Shown here one piece after another: positions 56,846-64,000 of a DNA stretch of 64,000 nucleotides (position 1 is its first letter; each line of letters starts with the position of its first letter). A program made the translations under genes and the position numbers. This DNA comes from Tenebrio molitor. Its lineage: Eukaryota > Arthropoda > Insecta > Coleoptera > Tenebrionidae. Under the pieces are notes generated by a model. It worked only from the letters and a program-made list of their open reading frames with translations, did not search any database and was not told where the DNA came from. Where the stretch lies: the NCBI RefSeq assembly GCF_963966145.1, contig NC_091047.1, positions 22,630,001 through 22,694,000 of the forward strand, given 5' to 3'.

Positions 56846-58746
56846 CAGGCTGATTCACGTAGCCCGTTCATTAGAAAATTTCTGATTTCCCCAAATCATA
56901 TTAATATGAAAATTGGTAGTTCATTATAATCGACTACTCCAAGTTCAAATGAAACATTTTCAAAATGGTGGCACTTCCGGAAATACCGGAAATCGACGCC
57001 ATCTTTATTTTTTTAAATGGAAAGGTCTCATTTTGACTTCACATTTCGATTCTACGTAAAATTTTGAGTTTAGAACGTCTTTTTGTCAACACTTATCTGT
57101 CATCGTTTTTGACCTATGTCATCTTTTTTGCAAAAAAGCGAGGTTGCAGGGCTTCATTAACCAATTTATAACTCTTGAACCATCGGAAATAAATAATTGA
57201 TTTTTTTTTACTTGAATTCCTAAAGACCTGGCCGATCCTTTGTCCCATTAGTGAATTTTTTTTATGTTTCATACGCCTACTGAAATTTTTAAAAATTGCT
57301 AATTAAAAAATGTCAAAAACTTCATTTTTTTAAATGACAACCACCATTTGTGACACTAGATATAAATGTAAAATTTAATTCTAAGCCTACTTTGATTAAC
57401 ATTGTGTATGCCTATTCCCAGCCGTTTTGGCGTAATTTCGGTTTTTTGAGTAAAATATTCTTTTTTTTTATGAAACAATTGTTTTATTTGAGTTTTTATT
57501 CAAAAATCACATGCAATAAACAGTAGATAACAACGAAATAATAAAAAATAAGCAAATTAACAAAATAGTTATTTTATATTAAGTGCGCGAAGAGAGTGTT
57601 TTTTGTGCATGAAAAGGTCTTTTACGCCGAGACGAAGGTCGAGGCAGTATAAGCCTTTGAATGCACAAAAACATCTTCGCGCACGAAATATAAACAATAC
57701 TTTTTCTATAATTGATTCAAAAAATTGAAATTAAAAATTCAAATTTTTTAAGGAACTCTGAAGTTTCAATGCAGTGATCATGTTGCTAGGTAACTAATAA
57801 AAAACAGTGCGTGAAATGAAAAACAGAAATAGTCGTATGCGTGAAATTGCATTTCACACACTGTTTTGTATGGTTTCTATGGTTTCGATCTTACTAACAA
57901 TGTAAAAAGAAAGACACGTAAGAAAATTACCCACTTCATGCACAGATAACTATGCGTGAATTTCAATTTTTTGAATCAATTATATAAAAAAATATTTTCA
58001 ATGAAATCATTTACATTAAAATATTTTTTTTATTAATTTGCTTATTTTTTATTGTTGTGTTGTTATCTAATATTTATTGCAATGCTATTTTTGAATAAAA
58101 ATTCAAATAAAACGATTGCTTATAAAAAAGAATATTTTATTCAAAAAATTAAAATTACGCCTAAACGGCTGCAAATAGGCATACATAATGTTAATAAAAG
58201 TGGCCTTAAAATTTGATTTTACATTTACATCTAGTATCAGAAACGGTAGTTGCCATTTAAAAAAATGAAGTTTCCGACATTTTTTGATTATCAATATTAA
58301 AAAATTGCAGTAGGCGTATGAAACATAAAAAAATGTCGTTGGTAGCGCAAAAAACGGCCAAATCTTTGGCAAGTCAGTAAAGCAAAAATAAATTATTTAT
58401 TTCTGATGGTTCAGGAATTATACGTTTTTTAATGCAGCCCTGCAACGTCACTTTTTTGCAAAAAAGATGACATAGGTTAAAACGATGACAGATAAGTACT
58501 GATAAAAAGACGTACTAAACTCAAAATTTAACGTAGAATCGAAATCTGAAGTCAAAATGAGGCCTTTCCATTAAAAAAAATAAAGATGGCGTCGATTTCC
58601 GGTATTTCCGGAAGTGCCACCATTTTGAAAATACATACTTCATTTGAACTTGAAATAGTCGATTATAGTGAACTACCAATTTTCATATTAATATGATTTT
58701 GGGAAATCAAAAAGTTTCTAATGAACGGGCTACGTGAATCAGCCTG
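56846..58746. mobile_element. 1.9-kb near-palindromic fold-back element
   Basis: CAGGCTGATTCACGTAGCCC at the left and its complement at the right, each next to TATA, begin arms of roughly 700-900 bp. Matching inverted landmarks: AAATTGGTAGTTCA, GGCACTTCCGGAAATACCGG, CGACGCCATCTTTATT, GATGACAGATAAGT, AAATGACAACCACC/GGTAGTTGCCATTT, AGCAAATTAA and ATTGATTCAAAAAATTGAAA. The centre (about 57580-57990) contains a separate hairpin. Non-coding; a minus-strand frame at 58103-58372 lies wholly in the right arm and I do not regard it as a gene. Confidence 0.85.
57583..57684. repeat. Hairpin, GTGCGCGAAGA stem with CGAGACGAAGGTCGAGG loop
   Basis: GTGCGCGAAGA pairs with TCTTCGCGCAC, GTGCAT with ATGCAC and AAAGG with CCTTT. 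The loop is CGAGACGAAGGTCGAGG. Followed by ATACTTTTTCTAT as in the 25034 and 44929 hairpins. It lies near the centre of the fold-back element. Confidence 0.75.
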
Positions 58747-58818
58747 TATACCTTTTTGTTTTATTGTGCAGGCATCTCTGTCAGGTTAATTCATTATGGG
58801 ACTGCCTTCGTACTCGTA

Positions 58819-59068
58819 TAAAGTTTGTCTAAACATAAGTGAATTTTACGGTTTTAACAACTAAAGTACTTTATGAGGGATGTTGTAAAAGTAGCAATAA
58901 CCAAATCTGCAGCTTTTCGTTTAACAAAGACAGGCACGTGTTGCAAAATTTACGACAGGGTAGCTAAATATTCTGTTGTGATGGATTTGTCGTGAACAAC
59001 CTTAAAATCCCTCATAAAGTACTTTAGATGTTAAAACCATAAAATTCACTTATGTTTAGACAAACTGT
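58819..59068. mobile_element. 250-bp MITE with ~60-bp TIRs
   Basis: AAGTTTGTCTAAACATAAGT through CTAAAGTACTTTATGAGGGA is complementary to the right end (TCCCTCATAAAGTACTTTAG ... ACTTATGTTTAGACAAACTG). TA lies on both sides. It starts 8 bp after the mariner's right end. Confidence 0.85.
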
Positions 59069-60091
59069 ATCAATATGTTGACGTTGTGTATTTTTATGGA
59101 ATACTCTATAAAATAACTCCCACCGTCAAGAAAAGTTAATTTCGTCTGGCTCATTGTTCTCTGAAAATATTAAATCCGGTGGAATTTACGAAAGACAGTT
59201 CCCTTTATTCGTTTTTATCCAGGATTAACTTTTATTAAAACGGCAATTTTTGTTTATTGACACATTTCAAATGGACGAAATTGCGTGAGGGTCACAGTAT
59301 AACAGTGCTTTGTGGTCGTAAAGTTCCTTTCAGCATTATTTCTAGCCCCTGATGGCGATATTACGAAATACCTACCGCCGTTGTTAAATATCTGTCTTTC
59401 ATTCGCGTAAAAATGTCAAACTGGAGAACTGTAAAAGTCCGTCTCTAAATATACGAGTCTCAAAAATTTCAGGAAATCACGGTGCAAAGCAACACAACGA
59501 GAAGCATGATTAAAAAATATTGTTGTCCTTATTTCACGTTAAAATAATTTACAAAGACCTTAAATAAACTGAGTATTAGAGTAACAGAGTACCTAAAGCG
59601 AAATTTAGAAAGGTTTCTTGGGCCATACATTCACAAGACAATGGGAGACTCAGAAATCTTCTGAAAAAAAGCACGTACAGCATTTGAAACTGTTACTAGG
59701 TATGATATGATAATGACTTTCTCCTCATAAAAATGTTAATTACAAAATATTAGTAGAAGAAATGTTACGAAGTGCATGATTTTTACCAGAGGTGCAGTTG
59801 CAAAATTTGTGAATTGTTGACGGTTAAAAGTAATTAAAAACCTTTCGGTTTTTTTCAATTAAAATTTTTGGGTCTTGCAAAAAATAGTATCTGCTCCTCG
59901 GGAGTGCATGATTGTTACCCTCGGTGCTTTGTAGGACCTTCGGGCTACAAAGTGCACCTCGAGTAAAAAAAATAATATGAAATAAATATGCATCATAAAA
60001 GGTTGAACTGGCTATGCTTTTTTGCCCAAGGGGAAAAAGAGCCACTTTACACCATACAATCAGGAAGTAAAGTTGCTCATTAGTCATTATA
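59069..60091. other. Spacer with one hairpin
   Basis: Nothing supported except the hairpin at 59916-59965. Confidence 0.45.
59916..59965. repeat. Hairpin, TACCCTCGGTGC stem with GACCTTCGGG loop
   Basis: TACCCTCGGTGCTTTGTAG pairs with CTACAAAGTGCACCTCGAG, TA, with a two-base bulge, around GACCTTCGGG. Confidence 0.7.
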
Positions 60092-60624
60092 CTGGGTGCC
60101 CCAAAATTCGCGGAACAATGTAGTAGTACGTTGTTAAGTAGTCATTAAGAGATCAGGTAAAAATGTTTAAAAAAATCAATCTTCTTTTTTGTAGAAGATA
60201 TGGACCTATTCGTTACACTAAATGTGGCAACATTTAAAAACATTCTATGCATCCCAATAGTCTGCAAATATTTCATTTTTGTTGTATCCATGGAAATGAG
60301 AGGGAAAAATCAAAGCCGTGTTGCCGTACGCTGTTTGAGGTAAAACGAACATAAAATTACTACTTGGAAATGCTGGAAATAATGGAGAAAATAAGTGCAA
60401 ACCTGATCACAATCGTTCAAAATGATTAGGCCACTGGCTAGTAAAAGACAAATAGTCAAAATCCTTTTTATTATTTAAAATAAATGAGATCAAAGCTGCA
60501 CCTTTTGGGCCCCCATATCTTCAAATCTAAGAGGTGTAGAATTTTTTAATTATTTTTCTCGTTATTTTCTAACATGAATTGACATTACCTCATTGAGTTG
60601 TTCCGCGAATTTTGGGGCACCCAG
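60092..60624. mobile_element. 533-bp TIR element, CTGGGTGCCCCAAAATTCGC ends
   Basis: The 28-bp left end CTGGGTGCCCCAAAATTCGC, GGAACAA matches the complement of the right end without visible mismatch, and TA flanks both sides. The interior has no open frame of note. Confidence 0.85.
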
Positions 60625-61949
60625 TATACAGGTCGTGCAAAAAATTTATTTTGAATTTTCACATTTGGACTACATTGCCCAAAAATCAAAAGCTCTCAAA
60701 ATTTAACTTTACTTGTATTTGTATGTTATCGTTCCATTACTGAGGACGATTTTTCTTGTAGAATAAAAATATGACCAATGATAACTATGATATTGCATTG
60801 AGAGGTATGTTCTTTTTTGCCTAGTTGTTTCCAAGCCTCGCATGTTAGAAAGAAAACGAAGGTACCTAGACATCCTGTAAGCGGCTATGAAATATTGTAA
60901 CATAAATTATTCAAAACCCCACTGCCACGGTTTCAGTTTGAAGTGCGATGCTGATACGTACCTCACGGTATTAATTTAGTCTTGAGGGTGTTACTAAGTT
61001 AGAGCCGTGTGAATAACGCGCATGTAAATTCCGTTTCAACATCACCGGCATGAGATCCCCAAGATTGAAATCTGCCCAAATGTATAAATTACAGGTGAGA
61101 ACTTTGGCAAAAATCGTTAACACAAGCTAATGGAGCGCAAACTAAGTTTTCCACTTGTCGAGGGGTTTCGTAAATACGCTCCTGTCGCGTTTACATCTAA
61201 TTAATTTCGCAGCGCCCTCGCACACCTCCTGCTGCGTCTTAGGCATTGTCGCCCGACACAATGACGGGAAGATCTCCGAGAGCCGGCCTTAATGAGTAGA
61301 TGAGAGGGTCATGATTAAGATTACGACAGATGCTGATGAGAAGTTGAGCATCTTGGAAGTTATGAGACTCGCAAAGTTTAGCGTTTCGTCCTGGGGGGTT
61401 CGTTGTCTCGTTTACCCACTTTCGCTGTCGTAACTCACATTGTGCACATTTCACGTGATTGATATATGGCCTGACCTCGACCCGTAATTAGTTTTTTTTT
61501 ATGGAGGAAATTGCATGATGGGTCACTTGAGGACAAAAGAAAAGAGCAAAGAAAATTTCACATTGAAGCAAGCACATTGACAAAAAAAGGTGGGTTGCAC
61601 TTTTAACTCCAAAATTTAGAAAGAGAGCAGGACAGATTATGATGATATATTTAATTTTAAAAGTTGGGTTAGTTCAGGACAAATTTTCATCGGAACAAGG
61701 TTAAAAATTACAATTCTTATATAAATGTGGAAGAAATGTGTTATATTTGCACCTAATAAATATGGTTCCTTTATTTTTGACTTAAACTTTACAAAAGAAT
61801 TATTTCATGAAACAATTATCCTCCAAATAAGAATTAAAGGTAGAAAGATATGAAAAAAATGATAAAATATATAAGTATGATAAATTGACAAAAAAATTGC
61901 GTCGCTCATTTTGTGTATTAATTGTCATCATCTTAATTTTTTTCTACTA
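60625..61949. other. Spacer; unique-looking block 60.95-61.5 kb
   Basis: 60950-61490 is complex and free of repeats; a minus-strand frame (61239-61454) has no motif. Possible regulatory sequence. Confidence 0.4.
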
Positions 61950-62488
61950 CAGTATGTCGCACAACTACCTCAAAAGATACACCTCATAAAGTACTACAAC
62001 TATGCAAAAATTAAAATATCTACTCCCACGGATAACGGAAATAAACTAAATTCATTGATAAATTTTACGTTTTTTGACAGCTGTTGAGACACGTGACCTC
62101 GCTTAGTCACTTGGATGCTACGCGTCAAAAGTAGAACGACGCGTCAAAACTCATCATACCATTCATCTTAGACAAATCAGCATTTCAAAAAAACTTTATA
62201 AGAAATAAAAAAGAAATTAGAAACAGAAACACTTGTACCATAAATCCATTCAGATCAACATCTGTCAATCCACCAAGTAAAGAACGTGCGCGTAGGATTA
62301 CAAGTGGCGTGAATTGTTTTGCAGGGCTACCAACGGTAGTCCTGAATTGCGTTATCTTGAGAAACTAAAATTTAAAAAGGTATCAGTGAATGGAGTTTAT
62401 TTTCGTTGTCCGTAGGAGCAGAGATTTGATTTTTTTCACAGCTCTAGAATTTCATGAGTTGCATCTTTTGAGGTAGTTAATTCAACTG
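61950..62488. mobile_element. 539-bp TIR element with ~115-bp arms
   Basis: CAGTATGTCGCACAACTACC then TCAAAAGATACACCTCAT on the left corresponds, in complement, to ATGAGTTGCATCTTTTGAGG ... AACTG on the right; further in, TACTCCCACGGATAACGGAA pairs with TTCGTTGTCCGTAGGAGCA. TA is at both ends. Non-coding. Confidence 0.8.
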
Positions 62489-63319
62489 TAAGTTGTAAAC
62501 CCAGCCAACTGTGACCTTGCAAATAGGGTCATTCTAGATATTTTACTTGGCGTTCGAGATATCGAAAGAATTAATCAGAAAAAGTTGTTCACAGTACAAT
62601 TTTTGAAGTAGACAATGGAAAATGGACAAGTTATGATATAGCAGGAAAAACGAAGAGACTGAGATACGAGAATAAACGAGGCGATTTTTTTTTGCAAATT
62701 ATCCTATATCCTTTGTTATCGTTTTTCAAATTGTTATTTATTACCTACCCTTATACGAATAGAATTATTTCATCATTCTATAGTTTAAATAAAAAATAAA
62801 GGAAGCCAATTTAACAGCAGACGATTTCACACATTCGTTTTCCATTTATATCAGAAATTTAATTTTTTAGTTTGTTCTTATTAGAATTTTTATTTGCTCT
62901 CGACCAGCCCCATTTTTAGAATAAAATCTTTCATCACATTTTTAATAGAAATTGTCTCTTCTTTTTGTTTTGTCCTCAAGTGATCCATTATGTAGTTAAG
63001 AACACAGATCAATGAGATATAATTGAAACATTACATGTTGGAGAAGAGAAACGGCGGTGAACTTTTCGAAAGTAGTGGTGTATTACGAAACAGTTCTATT
63101 GTTGAAGTCGCCTAGCGATAGGGTTTGCATAATAGGTCGTGTATCAAACGATTGCCCTTAGCGGAATTAAGGTAAACGACCTGTTTATGCCGTGCAAGAC
63201 GGTGCTATAATTCGCCCCGCATTCTTCACCCACACCGATGGTCGAAATACAATGTGATATTAAGCAGACCCGATAAGGCGGAGTTTACAAATTAGATTTT
63301 TAAATTCAATTGCCACTAT
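62489..63319. other. Spacer, no gene seen
   Basis: AT-rich to 63.0 kb, then a more complex 300-bp stretch with no recognisable feature. Confidence 0.45.
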
Positions 63320-63720
63320 AATCAACTCATTAAATTAGAAATTGTGTCTTGATAAACACGAGCGATTAGTTCTTCGACGGTGTCAACTGGAAATGCGTAC
63401 TAGAACACAAGAAAAAATCACAAAGATCCAAATCCGGTGACTAAGCTGGCCACAAAATGGGTTAGTAGCAACCGTTCCATTTTTCTTCAAAATTGTTGTT
63501 AAACCACACAATTTGTTACGTTTCTTGTACAGTGCGTCGTGTACCTAAATAATAATAAGGGCATATTATCTTCTAAAAGGTTGTTCAACACGTTTCGAAT
63601 AAAATCTAAATACAATGCACCATTTAAATGCGGGGGTAAAATACGAAGTCCAATTAAACGGTCTCTTGCCCATGTGTTAAATGAAAATTTTTCTTGAAGT
63701 CGCATTTATGTGGTCGTAAA
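63320..63720 (-). pseudogene. Degenerate mariner/IS630-like transposase, core region
   Basis: The minus-strand frame 63705-63499 reads FSFNTWARDRLIGLRILPPH then LNGALYLDFIRNVLNNLLED, the block FSVNVWAGIxGDxLIGPxxLPxxLxGxxYLxFLxxxLxxLLED that precedes the second catalytic Asp in this insect transposase group. In another frame, near 63400-63350, it continues PVDTVEELIARVYQD, the linker just before the tail. Between them, the HDGAPAH and SPDL blocks are lost to frameshifts. It belongs to the same group as the tail at 3-245. Confidence 0.7.
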
Positions 63721-64000
63721 TGTGGAAACACCTACACTTGAGTCAAGCCTTCTTAGACTAAAATATGTCTCTTCAATGGCTTCCGGAGTTTCAGGTTGAA
63801 TTCTCAAAACGCAGTCACTCCTCAGATGTCCCAGATCTTCAGTTGGAAAACCAAATTTATCACAATCACCACACACGAATAGTCGCCGTAATTGTACCCG
63901 AATCGGAAATTTGGCGGTGTGGAAATCGTTCCACCTATACTCTGTTTGTGAGCCCGATGCTGTTAAGTCATTAAACGACCGAAGCGCTGACAGATTCCAG
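63721..64000. other. Window end, probably more of the antisense element
   Basis: The N-terminal part of the 63.3-63.7 kb transposase should lie here on the minus strand, but I could not align it. A plus-strand frame (63765-63974) is a shadow. Confidence 0.35.

Larger units (their letters stand above)
55791..58810 (+). mobile_element. Mariner element split by a fold-back insertion
   Basis: The left end CCTGGGCGGTCCCATAATGA and the right end (complement GGCAGTCCCATAATGAATTA) are inverted repeats with TA outside (55789-55790 and 58811-58812). Removing the 1.9 kb insertion at 56846-58746 leaves about 1.1 kb, near the usual mariner size. Confidence 0.8.

Noticed and set aside
58103..58372. 89-codon minus-strand frame as a gene
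   Set aside because: Lies entirely in one arm of the fold-back palindrome and is low-complexity.
1..64000. tRNA genes, rRNA, CRISPR arrays
   Set aside because: I looked for T-loop words, rRNA-like blocks and regularly spaced repeats and saw none.

Overview
The window looks like insect nuclear DNA. It is AT-rich and mostly non-coding, has one multi-exon gene with short introns of the GT-AG type, and carries many small TA-flanked inverted-repeat elements plus decayed Tc1/mariner-type transposases. The repeat style would suit a beetle or a related holometabolous insect, but nothing here proves the order. I see no operons, ribosome binding sites, CRISPR arrays, tRNA or rRNA genes.

Layout. 0-13 kb: a transposase tail at the left edge, low-complexity spacer, an apparently unique stretch (about 2.2-6 kb), a Crypton-like recombinase fragment (7.8-7.9 kb), a Tc1 fragment (8.4 kb), and three copies of a dispersed hairpin repeat (7.4-9.05 kb). 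13.2-14.0 kb: a CpG-rich island that resembles a first exon, unidentified. 14-26 kb: hairpins, miniature inverted-repeat transposable elements (MITEs), a tandem duplication and an antisense transposase relic. 26.65-28.2 kb: a complete-length but dead Tc1 element with a MITE nested in it. 28-45 kb: spacer with MITEs, two recent-looking tandem duplications, and fragments of Tc1 and IS630/mariner-type transposases.

45.85-49.30 kb: the most striking object. A 772-codon uninterrupted reverse transcriptase plus restriction-like-endonuclease frame fills the space between two long terminal inverted repeats (about 370 bp each), flanked by TATA. RT elements normally lack TIRs. 51.5-55.1 kb: the only recognisable cellular gene, a nine-coding-exon type I L-asparaginase (398 residues) with all the expected catalytic residues; two of its introns carry mobile or hairpin repeats. 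55.8-59.1 kb: a dead mariner interrupted by a 1.9 kb near-palindromic fold-back element and followed by a MITE. 60-64 kb: two more half-kilobase TIR elements and another antisense transposase relic.

Themes. The mobile load is dominated by TA-targeting TIR elements, many beginning TA|CAG. A second theme is a set of about a dozen otherwise unlike hairpins whose loops share a CGAG...CGAG signature. All assignments come from reading the sequence and from remembered family motifs; no database search was run.
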